In this document: piece after piece, positions 15,496 to 25,450 of the stretch | How positions within the stretch are numbered: position 1 is the stretch's first letter | Layout of the letters: each line of letters begins with the position of its first letter | Assembly: GCA_016290835.1 (NCBI GenBank) | Contig: JAEEVG010000020.1 | Coordinates: 1 to 38,612, forward strand | Reading direction: 5' to 3' | DNA length: 38,612 nucleotides | From: Bacteroidales bacterium | GTDB taxonomy: Bacteria > Bacteroidota > Bacteroidia > Bacteroidales > UBA932 | Made by a program: the position numbers and the translations under genes | The notes under the pieces: generated by a model | Databases searched by the model: none | What the model saw: the letters and a program-made list of their open reading frames with translations, nothing else | What the model was told of the DNA's origin: nothing

Positions 15496-15535
15496 ATTAT
15501 AAGTGCGTATAATCGGAAAAAATTTGCTATTTTTG
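15496..15535 (+). promoter_or_regulatory. Promoter region of the SusCD block with a dyad
   Basis: The -7 box TATTTTTG lies at 15528-15535, 35 bases before the ATG at 15571. Upstream, ATTATA 15496-15501 and TATAAT 15508-15513 form an AT-rich dyad with a 6-base spacer where a -33 contact is expected. No TTTG -33 element is seen at normal spacing, so an activator could be needed. The dyad is only a candidate operator. Confidence 0.55.
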
Positions 15536-15570
15536 TTCTCACATCATTTTTTAACCTCATATTATAACCG

Positions 15571-18500
15571 ATGATTACCAAAATCCATTTCAAAATCGCG
15601 CTCGCGACGGGGCTTCTCCTGTTGGCGAGTCTCTGCGCAATGGCGCAGCAGAGCATTTCTGGAACGGTGAAGGATGCGAATGGCGAACCCGTCATTGGCG
15701 CCGGCGTCTTCCAGAGTGGCAACACGCGCAATGGTGCGGTCACCGACATCGACGGTAAGTTCACGCTGAGCGTGCCTGCCGGCTCGGAGGTCACCATCTC
15801 CTGCATCGGCTACAAGGAATTGAAGTTCGTCGTCGATCAGCGACGGACCTACAACCTTGTGCTCGAGGAGGATACGGAGTCCCTCGAAGGTGTCGAGATC
15901 GTGGCCTACGGTAAACAGACACGTGTGACCGTCACGGGTGCACTGTCCAGCGTGAAAGGAGAGGACCTCGTCCGTACTCCGATCACGACCGTGAACAACA
16001 TCCTGGCCGGCCAGCTGTCCGGTGTGACCACGGTCCAGTACACGGGTGAGCCTGGCGCAGATGCCGCCGAGGTGTTCGTCCGCGGTAAAGGCACCTGGTC
16101 CAATTATCAGCCGCTCATCCAGGTGGACGGCGTGGAGCGTTCGATGTCCGACCTCAACCCGGAGGACATTGAGAGCATCACGGTCCTCAAGGATGCTTCC
16201 GCGACTGCGGTGTTCGGTGTGCGGGGCGCCAACGGCGTCCTCCTCATCACCACCAAGCGCGGTAGCGTCGGCAAGCCGAGGATCAACGTCAACACATCCG
16301 TGTCGCTGCAGATGCCGACCAAACTGGTCGAACAGGCAGGATCGCTGGATTACGCGCTGTTCTACAACCAGATGCGCGCCAATGACGGTGGCGAACCGGT
16401 GTTCTCCGACGCCGTGATCGAGAAGTTCCGCACGCACTCCGACCCGATCCGTTTCCCGGATATGAAGTGGACGGACTACATTATGCGCAAGGCCAATATG
16501 CAGAGCAACCACAGCCTCAGCATCACCGGTGGTACGGACCGCGTCCGCTACTTCGTTTCCGCCGGTCTTGCCACGCAGGATGGCCAGTTCAACGAATTTG
16601 ACCGCGACTACCACTTCGGTTACCAGTACCAGCGCTTCAACTTCCGCTCCAACTTGGATATCGACGTGACCAAGACGACGCGGGTTTCCTTCGATATCTC
16701 CGGCAATGTGTCCCGCCAGGACCACCCGCGCACCGGACAGGGCGCGACGGGTATGCTCCGTAACGTGTACTATTGTACGCCGTTCTCCAGCCCTGGCTTC
16801 GTAGATGGCAAGTATGTCGTGACGACCAATGACTATACCGACGGCGTGCAGCTCCCGTTCGTGGGTGCCAACGGTCTCGAGTATGTCGTGTCCAATGGCG
16901 GCGGTTTCATCACGGCCGGCAACAACAACCTCGCGATGGACCTCTCCTTGACCCAGGACCTCAAGTTCATCACCCCGGGCCTGAATTTCAAGATCAAGGG
17001 CTCCTATAACTCCAATTTCTCCATCTCCTACACCGGTGCCCGCAACACGGCGACCTATTACCCGGTGATCCAGAACGATGGTACCATCCTTTATCGTAAG
17101 GAAGGTCAGGATACCCCGATCACCTACTCCAAGAGTTCTGGCCGCAGCCGCAACTGGTATGCCGAGGCTTCGCTCAACTATGCCCGCGCATTCGGCGACC
17201 ACAGCGTCTCCGCCCTGGCCCTCTACAACCAGCGCAAGACCTACTATCCCGGTTCCTACAGCGATATCCCGAGCGGCTACGTCGGCCTGGTGGGCCGCGT
17301 GACCTACGACTACAAGAAGCGCTACCTGGCCGAATTCAACGTCGGTTACAACGGCTCCGAGAACTTCCACCCCGACCGCCGCTACGGTTTCTTCCCGGCC
17401 GGTTCCGTGGGTTGGGTGCTCAGCGACGAGCCTTTCTTCAAGCCCGTCAAGAACGTGATCTCCTTCCTGAAGTTCCGCGGTTCCTGGGGTCTCGTCGGTA
17501 ATGACCAGATTGGTGGTTCCCGCTTCATGTATCTGGCCGACCCGTATTCGGTCAACTCATCCGGTGCCTATTTCGGCATCGAGAACTCCTCCGCCTACAC
17601 TGGCGCCGCCGAGTCCGGCCACAACAACCCGCTCGTGACCTGGGAGAAGGCCTTCAAGCAGGATTACGGTGTGGATATCAGTTTCCTGCAGAACCGCCTG
17701 AGCGCCACTTTCGACTACTACATCGAGCACCGCTGGGACATCCTCCTGCAGGACCAGTCCGCTCCGAAGGTGATTGGCTTCAACGTCCCTTATGCCAACC
17801 TGGGTAAGGTGGACAGCTGGGGCTGGGAACTCCAGCTGAAGTGGAACGACCGCATCGGTACGGACTTCCGTTACAACCTCAATGTCAACCTGTCTCACAA
17901 CCAGAACAAGATCATCGAGCGCAAGGAAGCCCCGTACAACAATGACTATCAGTACCAGAAGGGTCACCGCATCGGCGCCCGCTACCAGTACCAGTTCTTC
18001 CGCTATTACGACAAGGACACGCCGCGTCTCTATCAGGAGACCTTCGGCAAACCGTTCCCGACGCAGCTGGTCGAACTGAAGGACGGTGACGCGGTGTTCG
18101 TGGACCTGGACGGCAACGGCTACATCGACCAGAACGACAAGACCCGCGAACTGGGCTTCACGGACGACCCGATGTACGTGCTGGGTGTCAACGGCGGCTT
18201 CAACTGGAAGAACTGGACCTTCAATATGCAGTGGACCGGTGCTTTCGGTGTGACCCGAATGATCGGCGAGGCCTTCCGTATCCCGTTCGTTTCCCGTACG
18301 GACTACAATACCGGCGGTCTGCTCCAATATCATGTGGAGAATACCTGGGATCCGAAGAATCCTTCGCAGGACGCCAAGTACCCGCGCGCGACCTGGACCA
18401 ACGGCGTCGTCAACAACTACCAGGACTGCTCTCTGTATGAACAGAATGCGGCCTACGTGCGTCTGAAGACCGTGATGGTGGGTTACAACTTCCGCACGCC

Positions 18501-18666
18501 GTTCTTCGACAAACTCGGTATCAAGAACACGCAGGTGGCCCTCAGCGCTTATAACCTCTTAACCATCACTCCTTACATCTGGGGCGATCCTGAATCCAAG
18601 GCCAGTACGGATCCTACTTACCCGCTGACCCGTACCGTCACGCTCAGTTTGAAGCTTAATTTCTAA
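15571..18666 (+). CDS. SusC/RagA-family TonB-dependent transporter (first pair)
   Basis: This outer-membrane channel works with its SusD lid to import oligomers using TonB energy. The 1031-residue precursor has a signal peptide (cleavage likely after Ala25, CAMA|QQ). A carboxypeptidase-regulatory-like beta-sandwich follows at about residues 28-95 (ISGTVKDANGEPVIGAGVF and DIDGKFTLSVPAG). The plug domain follows with LIQVDGVERSMSDLNPEDIE, VLKDASATAVFG and GANGVLLITTKRG, then a 22-strand barrel ending VTLSLKLNF with a terminal Phe. There is no N-terminal STN domain, so it should not signal to an anti-sigma factor. Its SusD starts 6 bases downstream. The imported substrate cannot be read from sequence. 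Confidence 0.95.
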   Translation: MITKIHFKIALATGLLLLASLCAMAQQSISGTVKDANGEPVIGAGVFQSGNTRNGAVTDIDGKFTLSVPAGSEVTISCIGYKELKFVVDQRRTYNLVLEEDTESLEGVEIVAYGKQTRVTVTGALSSVKGEDLVRTPITTVNNILAGQLSGVTTVQYTGEPGADAAEVFVRGKGTWSNYQPLIQVDGVERSMSDLNPEDIESITVLKDASATAVFGVRGANGVLLITTKRGSVGKPRINVNTSVSLQMPTKLVEQAGSLDYALFYNQMRANDGGEPVFSDAVIEKFRTHSDPIRFPDMKWTDYIMRKANMQSNHSLSITGGTDRVRYFVSAGLATQDGQFNEFDRDYHFGYQYQRFNFRSNLDIDVTKTTRVSFDISGNVSRQDHPRTGQGATGMLRNVYYCTPFSSPGFVDGKYVVTTNDYTDGVQLPFVGANGLEYVVSNGGGFITAGNNNLAMDLSLTQDLKFITPGLNFKIKGSYNSNFSISYTGARNTATYYPVIQNDGTILYRKEGQDTPITYSKSSGRSRNWYAEASLNYARAFGDHSVSALALYNQRKTYYPGSYSDIPSGYVGLVGRVTYDYKKRYLAEFNVGYNGSENFHPDRRYGFFPAGSVGWVLSDEPFFKPVKNVISFLKFRGSWGLVGNDQIGGSRFMYLADPYSVNSSGAYFGIENSSAYTGAAESGHNNPLVTWEKAFKQDYGVDISFLQNRLSATFDYYIEHRWDILLQDQSAPKVIGFNVPYANLGKVDSWGWELQLKWNDRIGTDFRYNLNVNLSHNQNKIIERKEAPYNNDYQYQKGHRIGARYQYQFFRYYDKDTPRLYQETFGKPFPTQLVELKDGDAVFVDLDGNGYIDQNDKTRELGFTDDPMYVLGVNGGFNWKNWTFNMQWTGAFGVTRMIGEAFRIPFVSRTDYNTGGLLQYHVENTWDPKNPSQDAKYPRATWTNGVVNNYQDCSLYEQNAAYVRLKTVMVGYNFRTPFFDKLGIKNTQVALSAYNLLTITPYIWGDPESKASTDPTYPLTRTVTLSLKLNF

Positions 18667-18672
18667 GATGCC

Positions 18673-20742
18673 ATGAAATACCTTAACAAAGCCATCATAG
18701 CGATTGCTGCAGCGGCTGCGTTCTGCTTCAGCATCAATTCCTGCACGGATCCGCTCAAGGTGGGCGACGCTTTCCTTGAGAAAGCTCCGGGTGGCACGGT
18801 CACGGCAGATACGGTGTTCACCAACGCCGAATACACCCGCCGGTTCCTGGCCCACATCTACCGGATGCAGTACTATCCGCTGCCTTCTTCTTCGACCAAC
18901 TCGCCGCCCCAGTGCCTCAACTACTGGAAGGGCGTCCCGGACGCGTTGTCTGACACCCACCATTTCTTCTTCGCGAACACCATCGTGAACAACAAATACT
19001 ACACGGGTGCGCTGACCTCTTCTTACGAGTCCAATAACAACGGCTCCATCTACCCCTATCTCAACGAGTACATCTGGGAGAACGTCCGCAACTGCTGGAT
19101 CCTCCTGGAGCACATCGACGATGTGCCGGGCCTGCCCGACGACGAGAAGGAGCGGATGAAAGACGAGACCCGCTGCCTGCTGGCGAGCTTCTATTTCGTC
19201 ACTTTCCGTTTCTACGGAGGCCTGCCGCTTGTCAAGGGCACGTACACGGGAACGGAACCCGAGTATGACCTGCCGCGCGCAAGCGTGGATGAGACCGTGA
19301 AGTTCATGGTCGATCTGCTCGATACCGTGATCAAGGGCAACCACCTGGTGTGGAGCTATGCCGGCACGGACCAGGCCAACTCGGAAACCGGCCGCTGGAC
19401 CATCGCCTCGGCCTTGGCCCTCAAGTGCAAGATCCTGCAGTTCGCCGCCTCCCCGCTGTTCAACGCCGACAAGCCTTACTACGACGGCAAGTACACGATG
19501 GAGGATTCCGGCCCGGTGTGGTATGGCAATTACGACGCCAGCCGCTGGACCGCCTTCAAGGATGCCTGCGAGGAATTCCTCAAACGGAACGCCGCCGCCG
19601 GCAATCCCTACCACCTCGTGGAGCCTGCCGGCAACACGCAGGAAGACTACGCCTATGCTTTCCGCACCTCCTACCTGCTCCAGGGCAGCCCGGAGGTCAT
19701 CCACAGCCACCGCATCGTGACCACCACCGGCGGTAACGGCTATGCCTGGACCAACCTCATCACCAACCCGCGTATGAGCTACTGCCCGACGCAGGAGTAC
19801 GTGGAGATGTTCCCCTGGGCGGACGGACGGCCGTTCAACTGGGAGGAGACGGAGGCTGCTGCGACGACCCCCTTCGAGGTGACCGTGAACGGTCAGCCTG
19901 TGGAGATCGACGGTCTGGACAACATGTTCATCAAGGCCGACCGCGTGTATGGCCAGCAGATGCTCCAGAACCGCAAGTACACCCGCGACCCGCGCCTCTA
20001 TGAGACGGTAGCGGTCAATGGCGAGCTCCAGGGTATCGACTGGGGTAGCGGCAAGCGCAGCGGCGCCAACTATGAGAACTGGGTCGGTGGTACGGATGCT
20101 GCGCAGCACCCGATCAACCAGGATGACCACTACGGCACCGGCTACCGCCACCTCCGCTACTATTCCGGTTCGGCATTCAGGAGCCGTTACAAGCAATGGG
20201 TCTGGCTCTGCATGAGTGAGTTCTACCTGGGCTATGCCGAGGCCATCGTGCAGACCGGCGGCAACTTCGCCGATGCAATCAAGTACGTGGATATGATTCG
20301 CGCCCGCGTCGGCCTGCGCGGCCTGGTGGAGTGCAATCCGGACAAGAACCTGCTCACGGACAAGAACGCCCTGCTGGAGGAGATTCTCCGCGAGCGTGCC
20401 TGCGAGCTGGACTTCAACGATTCCCGTTATTTCGATCTGATCCGCTACAAACGTGCCGACCTGTTCGAGAAGCCGCTGCACCGCCTGCTTACCTATCGTC
20501 TGGACGAGAATGGCGAGCACCTCGTGGCCCAGTGGTACAACGGAGACCGCAACAACAAGGCGTACAACCCGGATACCGACAGGTGGTATGAGCCTGACCA
20601 TTTCGAGTATGAGCGTGTCCCGATCACCATCCTTCCCCGCGTCTGGTGGACCGAAGGTTTTGATCCGAAGTGGTATCTGACCCCGTTCCCGCTGACCGAA
20701 GTCAACAAGGGTTATGGTCTTACCCAGAACCCCGGCTGGTAG
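18673..20742 (+). CDS. SusD/RagB-family surface lipoprotein (first pair)
   Basis: This lid protein binds substrate at the mouth of its SusC partner. It is 689 residues, on the long side for the family. The signal peptide ends in a lipobox with Cys24 (FSINSC). The SusD-like N-terminal region carries YLNEYIWENVRNCWILLEHI and the TPR-type helices, for example ETRCLLASFYFVTFRFYGGLPLV near residues 165-187. The C-terminal part has CELDFNDSRYFDLIRYKR and ends GYGLTQNPGW, the usual SusD ending. The gene lies 6 bases after its SusC and 30 bases before the second SusC, so all four genes are likely one transcript. Confidence 0.95.
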   Translation: MKYLNKAIIAIAAAAAFCFSINSCTDPLKVGDAFLEKAPGGTVTADTVFTNAEYTRRFLAHIYRMQYYPLPSSSTNSPPQCLNYWKGVPDALSDTHHFFFANTIVNNKYYTGALTSSYESNNNGSIYPYLNEYIWENVRNCWILLEHIDDVPGLPDDEKERMKDETRCLLASFYFVTFRFYGGLPLVKGTYTGTEPEYDLPRASVDETVKFMVDLLDTVIKGNHLVWSYAGTDQANSETGRWTIASALALKCKILQFAASPLFNADKPYYDGKYTMEDSGPVWYGNYDASRWTAFKDACEEFLKRNAAAGNPYHLVEPAGNTQEDYAYAFRTSYLLQGSPEVIHSHRIVTTTGGNGYAWTNLITNPRMSYCPTQEYVEMFPWADGRPFNWEETEAAATTPFEVTVNGQPVEIDGLDNMFIKADRVYGQQMLQNRKYTRDPRLYETVAVNGELQGIDWGSGKRSGANYENWVGGTDAAQHPINQDDHYGTGYRHLRYYSGSAFRSRYKQWVWLCMSEFYLGYAEAIVQTGGNFADAIKYVDMIRARVGLRGLVECNPDKNLLTDKNALLEEILRERACELDFNDSRYFDLIRYKRADLFEKPLHRLLTYRLDENGEHLVAQWYNGDRNNKAYNPDTDRWYEPDHFEYERVPITILPRVWWTEGFDPKWYLTPFPLTEVNKGYGLTQNPGW

Positions 20743-20772
20743 TCTTCCTGTAATCTTTAATATTCAGAAAGT

Positions 20773-23583
20773 ATGAAAATGAAATATGCCATTGTCCTTG
20801 CGCTCACCTTCGGTTTCTGCCTGACGGTGACAGCACAAGATGACAAGATCGAGAAGCAGAAAGTCGAGACCGGGTTGCCGGGAGTCGAGCTGACGGTGGA
20901 GGAGTCCACGGCGGCCATCTCCGTCATCACGGCCGACCAGATCGGCCACCGCAAGACCAAGAATATCGGCAACAGCCTCATCGGTCAGGGCCTTGGCCTG
21001 ATCTCCCTGCAGGGTGCCGGCAACGTCTCCGACATGAATCCGACGTTCTATGTCCGCGGTCTGCAGACGCTCAACAGCAACAACGCCCCGCTGATCCTGG
21101 TGGATGGTATCGAGCGCGATATCAAAAATGTTGCCGCCGAGGAGATCGAGAGTGTCTCCATCCTCAAGGATGCGGCTGCCCTTGCCCTCTACGGTTACAA
21201 GGCCGTCAACGGTGCCATTCTCCTGACCTCCAAGCGCGGTCAGAAGGACACGCGTGTCATCAAGTTCACGTATGACCATATGTTCAACTCGCTGCTCAAC
21301 AAGCCGCAGTTCGTGGACGGCTACACCTATGCCCTTGCTACCAACGAGGCCAAGATGAACGACGGCTATGCCGCCCAGTACAACGACAACGAACTCGGTG
21401 CATTCAAGAGCGGCCAGTATCCGAAACTCTATCCGAGCGTGAACTGGGTGGACCAGGTGTTCAAGAACACGGCTTCGACCAACAACTTCAACATGGAGTT
21501 CAGTGGCGGCCAGGGCCGGTTCCGTTACTTCACGATGTTGAACCTGATTTCCGACAAGGGTTTCATCAACGGGTCCGAAGTCAACGAAGGTTACAGCACG
21601 CAGGACAAGTATGTGCGCGGCAACCTCCGTATGAATATGGACATCGACCTGACCCCGACGACGGACATGCGGCTCAACCTCCTCGGCATGCTGCTCGAGG
21701 ATAGCCGCCCGGGTTCGAACATCAACCCTTGGGATATGGTCTACACCGTCCCGTCCTCCGCCTTCCCCATCCGTGACGAAGACGGCTATTGGGCTGGCAG
21801 CGGCAACACCGCCTGGCCCGGCACGAAGAACCCGGTCGCCCAGACCCGCGGTGCTGCCTACTACAAGAACCACCATCGTCTGCTGTACACCGACCTCACG
21901 CTGCGCCAGGATCTGTCGGCCTGGGCGGACGGCCTCTCCGCCTATGTCCGCGCCGCGTATGACAACGCAGCCAATATGTACGAGAATCACAGCAAGACCT
22001 ATGTGTACCGTTATGCCACGACGTCCTGGCCCGCCGGAGCTGCAAGTCCGACCACCCGGTACACGCAGGCGGGTACGGACTCCGCGATGGGCACCGGCGC
22101 CGGCTGCGACGCCTACACGCGTCACGCCCATGTGGACGCTGGTCTGAACTACGACTTCGCCGTCGGCGAGAGCGCTTTCAAGACCCAGTTCCGCTACGAC
22201 TTCGACTATGAGGATGCGAATGGCACCAACAAGTCGATCTACCGCCACGGCGTGGCACTCTGGGGCCACTACTCCTATGCCGGCAAGTTCCTCGCCGACC
22301 TCGTGCTCTCGGAGAACGCCTCCAGCCGTCTCGCCCCCGGTACGAAGTGGAATTTCTCCCCGACTCTGTCCGTGGCCTGGGTGATGTCGAACTGCGACTT
22401 CCTCGCGGGCTCTTCCTGGGTCAACTACCTGAAGCTTCGCGCCTCCGCCGGCCTGCTCAATGCGGATTACCTGCCGGGCAGCAGTGTCTGGAATTACTAC
22501 GCTCAGGGCTACACCACAGGCGGCAGCGGCTATCCGCTCCTCAGCTCCTACACCTCTGAACTGAGTGGTACCGCGCTGGGTCAGCTCGCCACGACGAACC
22601 CGAGCAACGAGAAGGCGCTCAAGACCGACCTCGGTCTCGACGCCCGCCTGTTCGACGGCCTGACCGTCTCCCTCGACGGTTACTGGCAGCGCCGCAGCAA
22701 CATCTGGGTAAGCGCCTCCGGCAAGTACACCAACGTCATCGGCCAGACCGCTCCGTACGAGAACGCCGGTATCGTGGACAGCTACGGCTTCGAGCTTGGG
22801 TTGAACTACAACGTGAAACTGGGTGATATCATCCTGGATTACGGCGGAAACTTCAACTACAACCGCAACAAGATCGTGGATATGCTCGAAGAGCCGCGCA
22901 TGTTCGAGAACCTCGTCCAGACCGGCAACCAGGTGAGCCAGCTCTACGGCCTCAAAGCCGTCGGCTTCTTCAAGGATGCCGCCGACATCGCCGCCAGCCC
23001 GGCCCAGGCCTTCTCCACGGTCTTCCCCGGCGACATCAAGTACGAGGATGTCAACAAGGACGGCGTCGTGGACGACAATGACCTCGTCCCGATCGGCTAC
23101 AGCACCGTCGCCCCGCGGATCTTCTACAACTTCCATCTGGGATTTGACTGGAAGGGTCTCGGGTTCTACGCCATGTTCCAGGGCGTAGCGAAGTACAGCG
23201 CGATGCTCAACACCAAGGCTATGTACCAGCCGCTGATGGGTTATACCAATTTGTCGCAGTACTACTACGACAACCGTTGGACGGCGGGCAAGGCGAACGC
23301 CCTGTTCCCGCGCCTGACCAGCGAGAACGGCAGCCCGAACAACTACCAGAACAATACCGTGTTCCTGGCGGACCGTTCGTTCCTGAAGCTGCGCAACATC
23401 GAGCTCTACTACAACTTCCCCTCCGGTCTGCTGGAGCGCACGCACTTCATCAAGGGCGTGAAGATCTATGCCTGCGGCAATGACCTCTTCAGCTTCGACA
23501 AGATGGCGGTGAGCGATCCCGAGGCCTACGGCACGGCACAGCTCTTCCGCAGCATCGTGGCCGGCGTGAGACTGACCTTTTAA
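20773..23583 (+). CDS. SusC/RagA-family TonB-dependent transporter (second pair), no regulatory-like domain
   Basis: The 936-residue precursor starts with a signal peptide ending near VTA|QDD (residues 20-22). Unlike the first SusC, it lacks the carboxypeptidase-regulatory-like sandwich. The mature protein enters the plug region almost at once (ESTAAISVITADQIGHRKTK, about residues 44-63). FYVRGLQTLNSNNAPLILVD, SVSILKDAAALALYG and NGAILLTSKRG are the SusC plug signatures. The barrel ends SIVAGVRLTF with a terminal Phe. Because the two SusC copies differ in architecture and little in them aligns by eye outside the plug, they look like distinct transporters, not a recent duplication. SusD follows after 20 bases. 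Confidence 0.94.
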   Translation: MKMKYAIVLALTFGFCLTVTAQDDKIEKQKVETGLPGVELTVEESTAAISVITADQIGHRKTKNIGNSLIGQGLGLISLQGAGNVSDMNPTFYVRGLQTLNSNNAPLILVDGIERDIKNVAAEEIESVSILKDAAALALYGYKAVNGAILLTSKRGQKDTRVIKFTYDHMFNSLLNKPQFVDGYTYALATNEAKMNDGYAAQYNDNELGAFKSGQYPKLYPSVNWVDQVFKNTASTNNFNMEFSGGQGRFRYFTMLNLISDKGFINGSEVNEGYSTQDKYVRGNLRMNMDIDLTPTTDMRLNLLGMLLEDSRPGSNINPWDMVYTVPSSAFPIRDEDGYWAGSGNTAWPGTKNPVAQTRGAAYYKNHHRLLYTDLTLRQDLSAWADGLSAYVRAAYDNAANMYENHSKTYVYRYATTSWPAGAASPTTRYTQAGTDSAMGTGAGCDAYTRHAHVDAGLNYDFAVGESAFKTQFRYDFDYEDANGTNKSIYRHGVALWGHYSYAGKFLADLVLSENASSRLAPGTKWNFSPTLSVAWVMSNCDFLAGSSWVNYLKLRASAGLLNADYLPGSSVWNYYAQGYTTGGSGYPLLSSYTSELSGTALGQLATTNPSNEKALKTDLGLDARLFDGLTVSLDGYWQRRSNIWVSASGKYTNVIGQTAPYENAGIVDSYGFELGLNYNVKLGDIILDYGGNFNYNRNKIVDMLEEPRMFENLVQTGNQVSQLYGLKAVGFFKDAADIAASPAQAFSTVFPGDIKYEDVNKDGVVDDNDLVPIGYSTVAPRIFYNFHLGFDWKGLGFYAMFQGVAKYSAMLNTKAMYQPLMGYTNLSQYYYDNRWTAGKANALFPRLTSENGSPNNYQNNTVFLADRSFLKLRNIELYYNFPSGLLERTHFIKGVKIYACGNDLFSFDKMAVSDPEAYGTAQLFRSIVAGVRLTF

Positions 23584-23603
23584 CTGAATAACACAGTACG
23601 GAT

Positions 23604-25346
23604 ATGAAACATAAAAGCATATTTCTGATCCTCACAGTCGCTGCGTTGTTCCTGATGAGCTGCCAGAAGCAGTTGAACTATAAGGAATATGTCATCTACG
23701 ACAAGGAGTATATCCAGCAGGCTTTCAACAATGTGGGCGGTTTCATGACCACGGCCTACAACGTGCTGGAGTATGACTTCGGCAACTACAGCAGCGGCGC
23801 CATGTTGGCGTCGGCCTCCGACGAAAGCGAGTACAGCGTGCGCAGCAACGCCATCGAGGAATTCTACAACGGTGGCTGGACGGCAGCGAACCCCAAGGCC
23901 ACGACGTGGAACAATATGTACAAGGGTATCTCCACCTGCAACCTGGTCCTTTCCGAGATGCAGGGGCTGACCTTCGATGAGCTGGTTCTCAACAAGGACT
24001 ACCAGCAGCAGATGTTCCGCTACAAGAACTACCAGTACGATGCCCGCTTCATGCGTGCGTTCTTCTACTTCAATCTGGTCCGCCAGTACGGTGACGTCCC
24101 GATGGTGGAACCCGGAATGACGATTGCGGAGATCAACGCCCTGAGCCGCACCCCTGCGGACCAGGTATTCCAGTTCATCATCTCCGAGTGCGCCGACATC
24201 CAGGACAAGATCATCAAGGACCACACCGACCTGGGTGACTACGCCCTGAATGAAGCCGAGACCGGCCGCGCCGACCAACTGGCCGTGCTGGCCCTCAAGG
24301 CCCGCGCCGCCCTGTACTGGGCCAGCCCGCTGTTCAATCCCAACGGGGACAAGGAGCGCTGGCACAACGCTGCCAAGTACTACAAGGAGCTGGTGGCCGC
24401 CTGCGATGCCCGCGGCAAGAAGCTGACCCCGAAGTATGAGGATACCTGGGCCTACTCGAACTACACGACCCCCGCGATCGTGCAGGAGATCATCTTCGCC
24501 CGCCGCACCAGTTCCAACAACCAGGCCGAGTCCTACAACTACCCGGCCGGTCTGGAGAAGGCCACCAACATCACCGACGTGGACAACATCGTCGGCGCCA
24601 ACTGTCCGACCCAGAACCTGGTGGATGCCTATGATATGCTCAACGGCAAGCCCATCACGGCTGCGGACAGCGGCTACGACCCGGCCGATCCGTATGCGAA
24701 CCGCGACCCGCGCCTGGCGCTGACCGTGGCGTTCAACGGAGCGCAGTGGCCGACCTACAACGGGGCACCCAAGTTGCAGCCCTATGTCGGCGGTGCCAAC
24801 GGCTCGCCGCTCCTCGGCGCCACGACCACGGGCTACTACCTGCGCAAGCTCCTCAACGGTACGATCGACCTCCGTTCCAACAGCCGCTACAGCAAGAGTT
24901 ACCATACCTACGTGCTGTTCCGCATGGGCGGCATCTACCTCGACTATGCCGAGGCGGTGTTCCAGTACCTGGGCGGCGCTGACGCGACGAGTGGCGAGTT
25001 CCCGGAGTCGGCACGTGAGCTGGCCAGCAGGACGCGTGTGCGCGCCGGTATGCCCGCCTTCGAAGAGGGTATGAGCAAGGACGAGTTCTGGACGCGCTAC
25101 AAGAACGAGCGCATGGTCGAACTCGCGTTCGAGAACCATCGCTTCTGGGATGTGCGCCGTTGGAAAGAAGCCGACAAGTACTTCAAGAACATCATCGAGA
25201 TGCAGATTACCAAGAACGCTGACGATACTTTCTCTTACACGCGTAAGAACGTCTCGCGCCAGTGGGATGACAAGATGTATCTCTTCCCGATCCCGCAGTC
25301 GGAGCGGATGAAGAACCCGAATCTTGCCCAGAACCCGGGCTGGTAG
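23604..25346 (+). CDS. SusD/RagB-family surface lipoprotein (second pair)
   Basis: This 580-residue lipoprotein has a short signal peptide and a lipobox at Cys20 (ALFLMSC). Typical SusD elements are WNNMYKGISTCNLVLSEM (about residues 111-128), FMRAFFYFNLVRQYGDVPMV (about 149-168) and LKARAALYWASPLFNP. Later come NERMVELAFENHRFWDVRRW and the C-terminal NLAQNPGW. It ends the four-gene SusCDCD block and is followed by a strong terminator. As with the first pair, no linked glycoside hydrolase indicates the ligand. Confidence 0.95.
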   Translation: MKHKSIFLILTVAALFLMSCQKQLNYKEYVIYDKEYIQQAFNNVGGFMTTAYNVLEYDFGNYSSGAMLASASDESEYSVRSNAIEEFYNGGWTAANPKATTWNNMYKGISTCNLVLSEMQGLTFDELVLNKDYQQQMFRYKNYQYDARFMRAFFYFNLVRQYGDVPMVEPGMTIAEINALSRTPADQVFQFIISECADIQDKIIKDHTDLGDYALNEAETGRADQLAVLALKARAALYWASPLFNPNGDKERWHNAAKYYKELVAACDARGKKLTPKYEDTWAYSNYTTPAIVQEIIFARRTSSNNQAESYNYPAGLEKATNITDVDNIVGANCPTQNLVDAYDMLNGKPITAADSGYDPADPYANRDPRLALTVAFNGAQWPTYNGAPKLQPYVGGANGSPLLGATTTGYYLRKLLNGTIDLRSNSRYSKSYHTYVLFRMGGIYLDYAEAVFQYLGGADATSGEFPESARELASRTRVRAGMPAFEEGMSKDEFWTRYKNERMVELAFENHRFWDVRRWKEADKYFKNIIEMQITKNADDTFSYTRKNVSRQWDDKMYLFPIPQSERMKNPNLAQNPGW

Positions 25347-25370
25347 CAGTCATCTGACATCTACTCCCGA

Positions 25371-25402
25371 AGGGGTGGCCGGACAGGCCACCCCTTTTTT
25401 TA
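25371..25402 (+). terminator. Intrinsic terminator after the SusCDCD block
   Basis: AGGGGTGGCC at 25371-25380 pairs perfectly with GGCCACCCCT at 25386-25395 around GGACA, followed by a run of T to 25401. It separates the SusCD genes from the aldolase transcript. Confidence 0.88.
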
Positions 25403-25423
25403 TCATAATTCCAGAAGTATTGC

Positions 25424-25431
25424 TAACTTTG
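25424..25431 (+). promoter_or_regulatory. -7 promoter box of the tandem aldolase gene
   Basis: TAACTTTG matches TAnnTTTG, 19 bases before the ATG at 25451. The usual -33 position falls on the T-run of the preceding terminator; no TTTG is present there. Confidence 0.7.
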
Positions 25432-25450
25432 CACCGGAAACTTAGCAGAT

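Noticed and set aside
18673-25346. The two SusCD pairs as a recent tandem duplication
   Set aside because: The SusD proteins differ in length (689 and 580), the SusC proteins differ in domain content, and the shared segments are only family signatures.
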